Below, piece by piece: positions 49,994 to 58,328 of a stretch of DNA of 64,000 nt. Made by a program: the position numbers and the translations under genes. The stretch comes from Microcaldota archaeon (GTDB taxonomy: Archaea > Micrarchaeota > Micrarchaeia > Micrarchaeales > Micrarchaeaceae). The number at the start of each line of letters is the position of its first letter. The first letter of the stretch is position 1. The notes beneath the pieces are model-generated. The model had not been told where the DNA came from, searched no databases, and saw only the letters and a list, made by a program, of their open reading frames with translations. Location: NCBI GenBank assembly GCA_028866775.1, contig JAGWHK010000001.1:108007-172006 (forward strand), read 5' to 3'.

Positions 49994-51082
49994 TCATACA
50001 TTGTTCGGCATGTATGGCTGGCCGTTGCTGTTTATGAAGATTGAGTAGGTGGTCCCGAGGAACTTGACCCCGGTCGAGTTTGTCAGGAAGAGGTCAAGGG
50101 TATAGACCCCTGCGCTGTAGTTCTTTATCAGGTTTGACATGTTGAACTCAACGTTGAAGTAGTTGCCTCTTACGTTGTACTTCGTAGCGTATATAGTCTG
50201 GACGTTCTGGTAGTAGTACGGGCCGTATGCGACACCCGCTATCGGCTGCCCTTGGTCATAGCTCTTCGTGTCTGACAGAGCCCCGTCGCTGAGGTTCTGG
50301 GGAGACGGGTCGTAGTTTATCTGTATGAAAGAGAAGTTGGCCCCGTTCTTGGTCAGGCCGTTCAGGTAGATTATTGGGGTCCCGGCCTGTATCCCGGGGG
50401 TGTTGTTCAGCCACGTTATGTAGCTGTTTACGAAGTCCTCGACCAGGTAGACGTTGGTCTTGTTGTAGGCTATCCCTATGCTGACCCTGTTGTGGTTAGG
50501 GTCAAGTGTGTTGTTCCTGTGGCCGTTGTTGCAGCACAGCGAATCATTGTAGAGCATCTGGTTATTCATCCTGGTTATCGCGGCGGTGACGTTTATCTGG
50601 TGGATTGAACAGACGGGGCCCAGGCAGGTCTCGTTGACCTGCTCGTTGTAGGCCACGTTCTCGTCGACGGCCTGCTTGCCGCCAAGAAGGGTGTATCTCA
50701 TGTAAGGCTTCATCCCATACTGGTCCCAGTGGCTGAAGTAGTTATTTACGAGCATGCTGGTCGCGTGCTGCTGGCCAGATATGACGTTGGACAGCGTAAC
50801 GTTCGCCAATCCGAACTTGAGCCTCTCGCTGTTTATCTGGTTCAGCGTGAACTGGATTAGCTGGCTGTTGGAGGGCATGGTCGAGTTGGTCAGATTGGTA
50901 GTTTCAGGTACTGTTGTTGTGGTTGAGTTGAAAGGTATCGTTGAGTATGACGCCGTGGAGGTGGTAGTGTTGAGGTGCGGGGCAGAGATCACAAGATTGC
51001 TGGCCATGTAGAGTATTATACCTAGCGCACCCAGTAGGGTTATCACTGCCGCAAGCGCAGTAGCGTTCATAAAGCCTTTCAT
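49994..51082 (-). CDS. Membrane-anchored CAP/SCP-domain protein
   Basis: 362 aa. One N-terminal helix (about 8-32) and a Thr/Ser-rich linker (about 35-75) lead to a CAP domain: 'LNQINSERLKFGLANVTLS', 'HATSMLVNNYFSHWDQYG' and 'DENVAYNEQ', then 'NNGHRNNTLDPNHNRVSIGIAY' with conserved His residues. A second beta domain of about 120 residues follows. Many NxS/T sites suggest glycosylation. It should be a cell-surface protein; CAP proteins have many roles including lipid binding. Confidence 0.87.
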   Translation of the reverse strand: MKGFMNATALAAVITLLGALGIILYMASNLVISAPHLNTTTSTASYSTIPFNSTTTTVPETTNLTNSTMPSNSQLIQFTLNQINSERLKFGLANVTLSNVISGQQHATSMLVNNYFSHWDQYGMKPYMRYTLLGGKQAVDENVAYNEQVNETCLGPVCSIHQINVTAAITRMNNQMLYNDSLCCNNGHRNNTLDPNHNRVSIGIAYNKTNVYLVEDFVNSYITWLNNTPGIQAGTPIIYLNGLTKNGANFSFIQINYDPSPQNLSDGALSDTKSYDQGQPIAGVAYGPYYYQNVQTIYATKYNVRGNYFNVEFNMSNLIKNYSAGVYTLDLFLTNSTGVKFLGTTYSIFINSNGQPYMPNNV

Positions 51083-51224
51083 ACTTACCAGGTCCTCGGT
51101 TCAGTATCTTATTATAGCTCTTTAAGGCTTGCCCCCTCTGCTTGTGTAATCATGTTAAGGGCACATTAGAGCTCACTCCCCTTATTGCCTGCAAAGTAAT
51201 AAATAGCTTAAATGGATTTGGTAC

Positions 51225-51905
51225 ATGGGTGAGGGAATGGGGCATGTTAGTTTGGGTACGCGTGAGCGTCCTGCCGAGCGTAGCCTAGCGCCTGTTGTGC
51301 CTATCAGGAATGAGGCAAAGATAGTGGATGTTGACCTCAGGCGCCCCAATGAGGGCGGCAATGGATCGCCTGTAAACGGCAAGGCTGCAAAGAAGAGCCC
51401 GATAAGCGTGGAGAACTTCTTGCAAGAGCTTGAGAAGGTCGATTACCTGAAAGGCGGCGGGTCAGTGCAGAACGGGGAGATAGTGATTTACGGAAAGAAC
51501 TGGAGAGATGCGCTTTACAAGGCTGTTGATAGGGGCTCTGAGATCGCAGAATCGGATCATGAGTGGGACTACGCCGCCAAGGATGCCGCCTGGGCCGTCA
51601 AGGCGATATCAACAGACGGGCTTGCCAGGGTAAGGAAGAGGGCCGCAGAGATCGTGGAGCGGAAGCTCAAGGGCATACCGGGGCTGCAACATGAGACCCT
51701 GGTGATGGCGAAGAGTGACGCAGTGATACTGGCGAGCCTGATAGAGCTGAGGGGCTCAAAGATGGATAAGTGGCAGGAGCACTACAACACAATGGTTGCA
51801 AACCATGAGGTCTGGAAGAGCGGTAGGGCCAGGCTTGCGGTTGTCCGCGGGAAGCAGATCTCCTACGAGGTGCGAGAGGAGAAGGCAGAGGACTGCCAGA
51901 TCTGA
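51225..51905 (+). CDS. Uncharacterised protein
   Basis: 226 aa, not recognised. The first 55 residues look disordered (Arg, Pro, Gly, Asn). A helical domain follows: 'VENFLQELEKVDYLKGGG', 'YAAKDAAWAVKAISTDGLARVRK' and 'DAVILASLIELRGSKMDKWQEHY'. No signal or membrane segment. A GTAATAAATAGC box about 25-30 nt before the ATG suggests a leaderless mRNA. It converges on dapF. Confidence 0.6.
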   Translation: MGEGMGHVSLGTRERPAERSLAPVVPIRNEAKIVDVDLRRPNEGGNGSPVNGKAAKKSPISVENFLQELEKVDYLKGGGSVQNGEIVIYGKNWRDALYKAVDRGSEIAESDHEWDYAAKDAAWAVKAISTDGLARVRKRAAEIVERKLKGIPGLQHETLVMAKSDAVILASLIELRGSKMDKWQEHYNTMVANHEVWKSGRARLAVVRGKQISYEVREEKAEDCQI

Positions 51906-51924
51906 ATCCTGCTGGAAAACTCTA

Positions 51925-52731
51925 CTATTTGATAGGCAATTCCCCTTCGAAGACGAATTTCGCAGGGCCGGTCATGAAGACGTTTTTTTCGCCCCATTCA
52001 ATTTGTAGGTCTCCACCTTTTAGGTGGACGGTCACGCTTCTTTCCGTCAGTTGATTGAGGACAGCTGCAACCCCGGCGGCTGAGGCCCCGGTTCCGCAGG
52101 CGAGCGTTTCGCCAGTACCGCGTTCCCAGACGCGCATTTGAAGCTCCTTCGGGTTGATCGCCTTTACGAATTCGACATTGATCCTGTTTGGGAATACGGA
52201 ATGATTCTCGATTTTGGGGCCAGTCTCGAGAACGAGTCTGTCTGTTATCTCTGGAACAAAGATAACGCAGTGCGGATTGCCCATTGAGACAAGGGTTATT
52301 TCAAAGGTCTGCGATTCGACTTCGAACCTCTTTTTAATGGTCTTGCCGAAGGGCCAGTCCTTAGAGGCGAGCTTGGGCTCGCCCATATCGACTTTGACCT
52401 TGTCACCCACTATCTCCGGTCTAATTAACCCTGCAAGAGTTTCTACCTCAAGTTTGGTCTTGGAGGTAATCCCCTTGTCATGGACGTATTTTGCGAGGCA
52501 TCTGATCCCGTTGCCGCACATCTCGACCTCGCTTCCATCATTGTTTAGGATCTGCATTCTGAAGTCCGCGCGGTCGCTTTTCCTTATTATGAGCACCTGG
52601 TCGCAGCCCACCCCGAACTTGCGATCGGCGATCCCTCTTGCAAATGCATTGAGGTCGCTAGGAAGCCTTTCGCTTATTGCGTTTATCACTACGAAATCGT
52701 TACCTGTGCCCTGCATCTTGGTAAATCTCAT
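51925..52731 (-). CDS. dapF: Diaminopimelate epimerase
   Basis: 268 aa. 'MQGTGNDFVVIN', 'NNDGSEVEMCGNGIRCLAKY' with the first catalytic Cys (C72) and 'ERGTGETLACGTGASA' with the second define the family. It turns LL-diaminopimelate into the meso form. Its ATG overlaps the lysA stop as ATGA. It is the last gene of dapL-lysA-dapF. Confidence 0.96.
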   Translation of the reverse strand: MRFTKMQGTGNDFVVINAISERLPSDLNAFARGIADRKFGVGCDQVLIIRKSDRADFRMQILNNDGSEVEMCGNGIRCLAKYVHDKGITSKTKLEVETLAGLIRPEIVGDKVKVDMGEPKLASKDWPFGKTIKKRFEVESQTFEITLVSMGNPHCVIFVPEITDRLVLETGPKIENHSVFPNRINVEFVKAINPKELQMRVWERGTGETLACGTGASAAGVAAVLNQLTERSVTVHLKGGDLQIEWGEKNVFMTGPAKFVFEGELPIK

Positions 52732-54020
52732 TCATTCCTCCTCATAATCTGATCTGCCAATTCCGCAGAGCTCTTCCTTCTGGTGCTACGGATTGCAGCA
52801 CCCCATCTAACTATAACTTCGGCAGGCATTGGCCTCAGGTTATAATTGCCGCCCATCGCGTAGCCGTATGCGCCGCCGCACAGGAGGCCGATTATGTCGT
52901 TTTCCCTTATCTTGGGGATCAGGCGGTTTTCGGCGAAGACGTCCCCGCCTTCGCAGACGTTTCCAGCCAGGTCGCACAGGGTGGGTTTTCCCTGAGGGTT
53001 TGTGACATTGATTATGTGATGATAGGCACCGTACAAAACAGGTCTTATAAGCTGCGGAAAGCCTGAGTTGACCCCGACTATGACCCTCCCACGGTTGTTT
53101 CTGATGGTATTCGCCTCGACAAGCAGGTAGCCGGATTCGGCAACCATGTATTTGCCAGGTTCGAAGTACAGTTCCAGCGGCCTGCCATATCTCTCAGAGA
53201 AGGAAGATATAAGCGTTGTTATCTCTTCACCAAACTTTACGTAGTCTATCCTGTGCTCCTCAGGCTTGTAGGGAACCTTGAATCCTCCGCCAAAGTCAAG
53301 GAAGCGAAGGTGCGGGAAGTTCTCTCGTGTGGCCAAAGAGGCTATCTTCTTCATGCTCTCGAAGAACTTCTCGGTATCAGCGATTCCGGATCCGGTATGG
53401 GAATGCAGGCCCACAACCTTCAACCTGTACTTTGAGACTGTCTTCTTGACCGTCTCGATGTCTTCCATCAGTATCCCAAATTTGGATAGGACCCCGGCAG
53501 TCTGTATCTGTACGAACTCGCCGGCCTTGACTTCGGGGTTGAAACGCAGGCATATCTCTGTTCCTGGGTAGGCCTTGCCGTATTTCTTGAGTCTGGAGAT
53601 TTCCCCTACATTCATCAGGACCCCGAGTTCCTTGACCTCCCGCATTTCCGCATCTGTTATGTTAACCGCAGTATAGAGAAGCTTGCCTGGCGGGTAGCCG
53701 TTCTTCAATGCCAGCCTAACGTCACCAGGACTGACAGTATCAACACATGCACCACAATCACGTAGCAACCGCAGAATATCGGGGTTGTAGTTGGCCTTCA
53801 TCGCGTAGAAGATCTGCAGCTTTGGCCATTTTATGAATTTATAGGCGTTCTTGTACTGCTGGACTATCAGATCCGCATTGTACACATAGGTTGGTGTCCC
53901 GTACTCCTTTGCTACTGATCTGAGCAGTCTGTTGCTCAACTGCATAGGTACCTTAAAAAAGGTGGACTCTGGGCTTACATGGATGGCCGATTTGGCGTGT
54001 TCACTGGTTTTTGCCGCCAT
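52728..54020 (-). CDS. lysA: Diaminopimelate decarboxylase
   Basis: 430 aa, PLP enzyme of the alanine-racemase fold. The PLP Lys is K75 in 'FYAMKANYNP'. 'HSHTGSGI', 'FDFGGGF'-like 'LDFGGGFKVPY', 'EPGKYMV' and 'LCGGAYGYAM' are in order. It makes lysine from meso-diaminopimelate. An N-terminal stretch of about 25 residues precedes the conserved start; the ATG at 54020 follows dapL by 15 nt. Confidence 0.96.
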   Translation of the reverse strand: MAAKTSEHAKSAIHVSPESTFFKVPMQLSNRLLRSVAKEYGTPTYVYNADLIVQQYKNAYKFIKWPKLQIFYAMKANYNPDILRLLRDCGACVDTVSPGDVRLALKNGYPPGKLLYTAVNITDAEMREVKELGVLMNVGEISRLKKYGKAYPGTEICLRFNPEVKAGEFVQIQTAGVLSKFGILMEDIETVKKTVSKYRLKVVGLHSHTGSGIADTEKFFESMKKIASLATRENFPHLRFLDFGGGFKVPYKPEEHRIDYVKFGEEITTLISSFSERYGRPLELYFEPGKYMVAESGYLLVEANTIRNNRGRVIVGVNSGFPQLIRPVLYGAYHHIINVTNPQGKPTLCDLAGNVCEGGDVFAENRLIPKIRENDIIGLLCGGAYGYAMGGNYNLRPMPAEVIVRWGAAIRSTRRKSSAELADQIMRRNE

Positions 54021-54035
54021 TAAATCACAAGATTC

Positions 54036-55229
54036 TCAAACCCTGAGGTTTTTCTGTATGCTAACGACTGCCTTCTCTACATTTGATCTGTGGCCGAATG
54101 CGCTCACCCTGAAGAAGCCTTCGCCGGACGGCCCGAACCCGGAACCAGGGGTTATGACAACGTGCGCCTCCTCTAGCATTTTGTCGAAAAACTTCCAGGA
54201 ATCCATGCCATTGGGCGTCTTGACCCAGAGGAAGGGTGCATCCTTGCCCCCGTAAACAACGAATTTGTCCATTAGGCCATGGCGGATTATCCTTGCGTTC
54301 TCCATGTAATATCGAACCGTGTCCATGTTCTGGACATATCCTGTCGCATCCATGGCAGAAAGCCCTCCTTCTTGAACTATGTTTGAAGCGCCATTGAAGA
54401 AAGTGGTCTGCCTCCTGTTCCACATCTGGTTGACTCTTCCTGCTGTCGTATCTTCTGCAACCAGCGCGTACGGGACTATTGTAAATCCAAGCCTTACGCC
54501 AGTAAAGCCAGCGCTTTTTGAGAAACTGTTGACCTCTATCGCACATTCTTTGGCTCCATCGATTTCATAAATGCTTTTAGGCAGGGATGGATTCGAGATG
54601 TATTCTGAGTATGCGGCGTCGAATATTATTACAGCCTTGTTCTGCTTCGCGTATTTTACGAATTCGTAGAGTTCTTGGCGCGTTGGAACTGCACCAGTCG
54701 GGTTATTTGGGCTGCAGAGGTATATCAGATCAACTTTGACTGAGGGAATTTCTGGGAAGAAGTAGTTTTTTTCGTTGCATGGCATATAAACTATCTCTCT
54801 GCCAGCGATTATGTTTGTGTCGACGTATACGGGGTAAGCCGGGTCTTGTACTGCAACTATGTTATTCGTGCCGAATATCGTTTGTATGTTGGCACTGTCG
54901 CACTTTGCACCGTCGCTTATGAATATCTCTGTGGGCTCCAATGTCACGTTTAATCTTGATTTATAAGCTTCAGCTATTGCCTTCCTTAGGGATGTGTTTC
55001 CTTGTTCGTCCCCATAACCAGTGTAGGTTTCGACTTTCGCAAGTTTATCGACACCTCTGTGTAGACCTTCAATTACGTGTGGTGCCAATGGTTCTGTCGT
55101 GTTTCCAATACCAAGGCGCATTATTTCTACGCCGGGATTCTTCTCTTGGAATTCTTTTGTTCTCCTCGCGATTTCAGGGAATAGATAACCAGCCTTCAGC
55201 TTGTTATAGTTAGAGTTTATCGTTGCCAT
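54036..55229 (-). CDS. dapL: LL-diaminopimelate aminotransferase
   Basis: 397 aa, class I aminotransferase. 'LKAGYLFPEIARRTKEF', 'LGIGNTTEPL', 'YTGYGDEQGNTSLRKAIAE', 'CSPNNPTGAVP' and the PLP site 'NSFSKSAGFTGVRLG' are the DapL set. It makes LL-diaminopimelate from tetrahydrodipicolinate and glutamate in one step, bypassing the succinyl and acetyl routes. It opens the lysine operon behind a TTTATATATTT box and a strong inverted repeat. dapA and dapB are not in the window. Confidence 0.95.
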   Translation of the reverse strand: MATINSNYNKLKAGYLFPEIARRTKEFQEKNPGVEIMRLGIGNTTEPLAPHVIEGLHRGVDKLAKVETYTGYGDEQGNTSLRKAIAEAYKSRLNVTLEPTEIFISDGAKCDSANIQTIFGTNNIVAVQDPAYPVYVDTNIIAGREIVYMPCNEKNYFFPEIPSVKVDLIYLCSPNNPTGAVPTRQELYEFVKYAKQNKAVIIFDAAYSEYISNPSLPKSIYEIDGAKECAIEVNSFSKSAGFTGVRLGFTIVPYALVAEDTTAGRVNQMWNRRQTTFFNGASNIVQEGGLSAMDATGYVQNMDTVRYYMENARIIRHGLMDKFVVYGGKDAPFLWVKTPNGMDSWKFFDKMLEEAHVVITPGSGFGPSGEGFFRVSAFGHRSNVEKAVVSIQKNLRV

Positions 55230-55231
55230 TT

Positions 55232-55253
55232 GACCCCCACTTCAGTAGGGGTC
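55232..55253 (-). promoter_or_regulatory. Inverted repeat/hairpin just before dapL
   Basis: GACCCCTAC-TGAA-GTGGGGGTC: nine base pairs (one T-G) closing a four-base loop, ending two bases before the ATG. The TATA-like box lies at 55264-55275, so the RNA start should fall within or just before the repeat. It could be a repressor site over the start point or an RNA hairpin at the ribosome site. Confidence 0.55.
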
Positions 55254-55277
55254 GTTTTCTTCAAATATATAAAAGTA

Positions 55278-55350
55278 TGCGACCGCCGGGATTTGAACCC
55301 GGGTTACTGCCTTGGCAAGGCAATGTCCTACCAGGCTAGACTACGATCGC
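55278..55350 (-). tRNA. tRNA-Gly (GCC)
   Basis: Acceptor GCGATCG/CGGTCGC (one T-G pair) with discriminator A, anticodon stem TTGCC/GGCAG around TTGCCAA (anticodon GCC), T arm CCGGG-TTCAAAT-CCCGG. 73 nt, no intron, CCA not encoded. It sits upstream of dapL on the same strand, almost touching its promoter. Confidence 0.96.
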
Positions 55351-55406
55351 GCATAAGACTGCAGAGTAGATGTGTCCTTGAAAGATTTAAAACTTCGCAC
55401 AACAGT

Positions 55407-55793
55407 TTATTTGCTTTTGAAGAAGACCAATTTGTAACCATCGGGGTCGCGGATGGCGAATTCCCGATTGCCCCACGGCCAGTCCCTCGGTTTGCTAGAA
55501 GGTTCCAGTCCTTTTGAGATGAGGCCATTGTAGAATTCATCCACGTCATCAACGCTTATGTACAGAAACAGGCCGGCCCCCTTGTTGCCGAGATTTGCCT
55601 CTTTCTGGAATTCTGGTTTGTCCTCCTTGTCCTGTGGATGGAAATCCATCCAAAACTGATCTAGGCTAACAGATAGATGGTCAGGTTCGCGCTTATCGAT
55701 GCGGAAGCCAAGGGCCTCATAGAACTCTGCGGTCCTATTGATGTTCTTGACGTAGCAAACCACTCCTGAAACGTTCCCCATCTTAGAAGCCAT
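55407..55793 (-). CDS. Glyoxalase/bleomycin-resistance (VOC) family protein
   Basis: 128 aa. Two beta-alpha-beta-beta-beta units: 'GVVCYVKNINRTAEFYEALGF' and 'FLYISVDDVDEFYNGLISKGL', ending 'WGNREFAIRDPDGYKLVFF'. His/Glu metal ligands are plausible (DFH, RDPDG). Substrate unknown. It has more AT-rich codons than the ribosomal genes that follow and may be acquired. Confidence 0.88.
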   Translation of the reverse strand: MASKMGNVSGVVCYVKNINRTAEFYEALGFRIDKREPDHLSVSLDQFWMDFHPQDKEDKPEFQKEANLGNKGAGLFLYISVDDVDEFYNGLISKGLEPSSKPRDWPWGNREFAIRDPDGYKLVFFKSK

Positions 55794-55877
55794 AGCACTT
55801 TAATTGCTGACGGCTTATATATAGCTTGCTTTTGTTTGACGCGCAGAAACCTATTTATTGCTGTCGGATAGAATACT

Positions 55878-55907
55878 AGTGCTGATTTTCCCGATTACTG
55901 CAGCACT
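55878..55907 (+). promoter_or_regulatory. Hairpin in the uL1 leader
   Basis: AGTGCTG (55878-55884) is the exact complement of CAGCACT (55901-55907), with 16 bases between. It lies in the predicted mRNA leader between a CTATTTATT box (about 55850) and the GAGGGG ribosome site before uL1. In other archaea uL1 represses its own mRNA through a structure that mimics its rRNA site; this hairpin is a candidate. Confidence 0.4.
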
Positions 55908-55923
55908 GCAGGAGGGGTTCAGA

Positions 55924-56556
55924 ATGGAGAAGGAAACTTTAGACAAAGTTAGCGCGTTCATCGCGGAGAACAAGGGCTCTCGAAAGTTCACCCAGAGCGT
56001 CGAGCTTGCGATAAACTTCACCGGAATAGACATGTCGAAGCAGACGAACAGGCTCAACATGGAGGTCAAGCTGCCCAACGGAAAAGGAAAGGCCCAGAAG
56101 GTCATGGTTTTCGCAGATGACAAGAACGTAGCCGCGAAGGCTTCCGCCGCAGGCGCCCAGGTGGTGTCAGGACAGGAGATGCAGTCGATGGCGAACGACA
56201 AGATGAAGCTCGCATCGCTGCTCAACTATGAGATGCTGGCCCAGCCAAGCCTCATGCCGCAGATCGCAAAGGCTCTGGGTCAGTTCCTTGGCCCTAGAAA
56301 CAAGATGCCAAAGCCGCTCATCGGAATGGAGGTCGACAAGGCCGTCGGGGACATAACCAGGTCTATTTACATAAGAAGCAAGGGAAAGTACCTGCCAACT
56401 GTCCACTGCATAGTGGGCAACGAAAGCATGGGAGTTGAGATGATCGCAGCCAACGTCGATGAGGTGCTTGGCGCGGTGATCAAGAAGGTCGGCAAGCCGC
56501 ACGTCAAATCAGTTTACATGAAGCTGACGATGTCGAAGCCGATCAAGGTGATGTGA
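55924..56556 (+). CDS. rpl1: Ribosomal protein uL1
   Basis: 210 aa from the ATG at 55924, which follows GAGGGG; upstream in-frame sequence is not conserved. 'RKFTQSVELAINFTGIDMSK', 'NRLNMEVKLPNGKGKAQKV', 'GQFLGPRNKMPKPL' and 'VKSVYMKLTMSKPIKV' are typical. It forms the L1 stalk. It heads uL1-uL10-aL12. Confidence 0.96.
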   Translation: MEKETLDKVSAFIAENKGSRKFTQSVELAINFTGIDMSKQTNRLNMEVKLPNGKGKAQKVMVFADDKNVAAKASAAGAQVVSGQEMQSMANDKMKLASLLNYEMLAQPSLMPQIAKALGQFLGPRNKMPKPLIGMEVDKAVGDITRSIYIRSKGKYLPTVHCIVGNESMGVEMIAANVDEVLGAVIKKVGKPHVKSVYMKLTMSKPIKVM

Positions 56557-56561
56557 TACTT

Positions 56562-57437
56562 ATGGCTCTCACTAAATCAGGGAAGGTAAAGTTCGTTGAG
56601 GACGCGAAGAAGGAGCTGAAGTCCTACAAGGTAGTGGGCATACTGAACCTGAACGGGCTTCCTGATAGGCTGACCCAGAAGGCCAAGAACAGCTCAAAGC
56701 CGAACACCAGGTTCATACTGGGCAGGAAGACCCTGCTCCAGAAGATCCTGGAGGCCCACCCGAAAGGGGGCGAGCTCGTGAAGAACCTTACCGGAACATC
56801 CGCGATAATACTCAGCAATGATGATCCGTTCGAGCTTTACGGAAGGTTCAAAAAGAACGCAATAAAGCTGTCGGCCAAGCCGGGACAGGTGGCCCCGAGC
56901 GACGTCCACATACAGAGCGGGGAGACAAACATAATGCCTGGCCAGACAGTCACGGAACTAAAGGGAGCCGGAATCGACGTTCAGATACAGAAGGGCAAGG
57001 TCGTGATCGCGAAGGACAAGATTCTCGTGAAAAAGGGCGAGACAATAACGCTGGGGGTCGCGAAGGCGCTCCACACGCTGGAGATCTATCCGTTCAGCGC
57101 GGTGGTGGACCCGGTGATGATGGCAGACAACGGGATGCTATACAGCAGGGCGGTGCTTGGGATAGACCAGGAGCGGGTCCTTGCAATGATGACAGGCGCA
57201 TTCAGGAGCGCGCTTGCTATATCGCTCGACAGGAACATAATAAACAGCTACACGATAGTCAACCTGATAGGGAAGGCTTACAACAACGCCATGTATCTGG
57301 GGATCGAGGCAAAGATTCCGGACTCTGGCATAATAGAGAGGGTAATGGCCAACGCCGTGCTTGGCGCGCAGTCGCTGAACTCGATGGTTAAGCCACCTGA
57401 GGCAGCCGCGCCGGCGGCTGAGGCCCCGAAGACATAA
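56562..57437 (+). CDS. rpl10: Ribosomal protein uL10 (P0), short form
   Basis: 291 aa from the ATG at 56562, 5 nt after uL1. 'KVKFVEDAKKELKSYKVVGI', 'NTRFILGRKTLLQKILE' and 'YPFSAVVDPVMMADNGMLYS' are archaeal P0. Archaeal P0 is usually 310-340 aa with three helices that each bind a P1 dimer; here the helical part ends soon after 'ANAVLGAQSLNSMV', followed by an Ala/Pro tail, and the acidic GLF-type end is missing. Fewer aL12 dimers may be bound. Confidence 0.93.
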   Translation: MALTKSGKVKFVEDAKKELKSYKVVGILNLNGLPDRLTQKAKNSSKPNTRFILGRKTLLQKILEAHPKGGELVKNLTGTSAIILSNDDPFELYGRFKKNAIKLSAKPGQVAPSDVHIQSGETNIMPGQTVTELKGAGIDVQIQKGKVVIAKDKILVKKGETITLGVAKALHTLEIYPFSAVVDPVMMADNGMLYSRAVLGIDQERVLAMMTGAFRSALAISLDRNIINSYTIVNLIGKAYNNAMYLGIEAKIPDSGIIERVMANAVLGAQSLNSMVKPPEAAAPAAEAPKT

Positions 57438-57456
57438 TCATGCTAAGGTGAATTGA

Positions 57457-57771
57457 ATGGAGTACGTATATGCCGCACTGCTATTGGATGCAGCGGGCAA
57501 GGAGATAAGCGAGAAGTCCATAGAGGAGGTAGTCAAGGCAGCGGGGATGACCCCAGATGAGGCTCAGGCCAAGGCCGTAGCAGCGTCGCTCAAGGGCGTC
57601 AACATAAAGGACGTCATCAAGAACGCGCAGAGCATGCAGGTCCAGGCTGCAGCCGCACCGGCCGCTTCTGCAGCACCAGCTGCGGGACACGCAGAGAAGA
57701 AGAAGGAGGCTGCTGAGGAGAAGAAGAGCGAAGAGGAGGCCGCAGGCGGACTAGCTGGGCTATTCGGCTGA
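57457..57771 (+). CDS. rpl12: Ribosomal stalk protein aL12 (P1)
   Basis: 104 aa. N-terminal dimer helices ('MEYVYAALLLDAAGKEISE'), an Ala-rich hinge, a Lys/Glu-rich segment and the factor-binding end 'GGLAGLFG'. It recruits translation GTPases. 19 nt after uL10. Confidence 0.96.
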   Translation: MEYVYAALLLDAAGKEISEKSIEEVVKAAGMTPDEAQAKAVAASLKGVNIKDVIKNAQSMQVQAAAAPAASAAPAAGHAEKKKEAAEEKKSEEEAAGGLAGLFG

Positions 57772-57836
57772 TGCATCGGTTCGAAAGATACCGATACGCA
57801 TATTAGCCGTTGGGTCGATAGGTTATCCGTGATGCG

Positions 57837-58196
57837 ATGGACGTCTACGTTGACAAGCCTAAGTGCACAGGCTGCCAGCACTGCAAGGACGTGTGCCCGG
57901 TAGCGGTATTCGAGATGCGCAGCAGGAAGGATCTTACAGCATCGAACGCCGACAACGCGCCCGCGGAGATGAAGTGGGACGGCAAGCCGCACGAGGACAT
58001 CCACGCCAAGTGGAAGGACGTACAGGATGGCCACAAGCACTACGCGGACGAGAGCGACGGCACCAGCGGTGGCATATCGGTCGGCGTCAACGGAAGTGCC
58101 TGCATACTCTGCCAGGCATGCCTGATAGAGTGCGAGGGTGAGTGCATCCACATAATCGACGACTCAGGCAACAAGTTCCAGTCCATCTATAAGTGA
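57837..58196 (+). CDS. Ferredoxin-like protein with two Fe-S motifs and a large insert
   Basis: 119 aa. The first cluster motif is C10-x2-C13-x2-C16-x3-C20-P ('CTGCQHCKDVCP'); the second is C89-x2-C92-x2-C95-x3-C99, with an extra Cys at 103. Between them lie about 68 residues rich in His, Asp and Lys, where classical 2[4Fe-4S] ferredoxins have under 30. The first motif ends in CP, the second does not. It should carry electrons in the cytoplasm. It is a single gene after the stalk operon; T-rich sequence follows (58210-58240) and may end transcription. Confidence 0.88.
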   Translation: MDVYVDKPKCTGCQHCKDVCPVAVFEMRSRKDLTASNADNAPAEMKWDGKPHEDIHAKWKDVQDGHKHYADESDGTSGGISVGVNGSACILCQACLIECEGECIHIIDDSGNKFQSIYK

Positions 58197-58328
58197 TGGA
58201 CTTACTCCATTCTCTTCCTTTATTTTATAATTCAATTCTGGCTTTTGAGGCTTCTTTATTGTTTATTCGATGTTAAGCAACCTCTGTTAGGTTCAACGCG
58301 TAAAGGAAAGTACAGTATAATTATGCGT

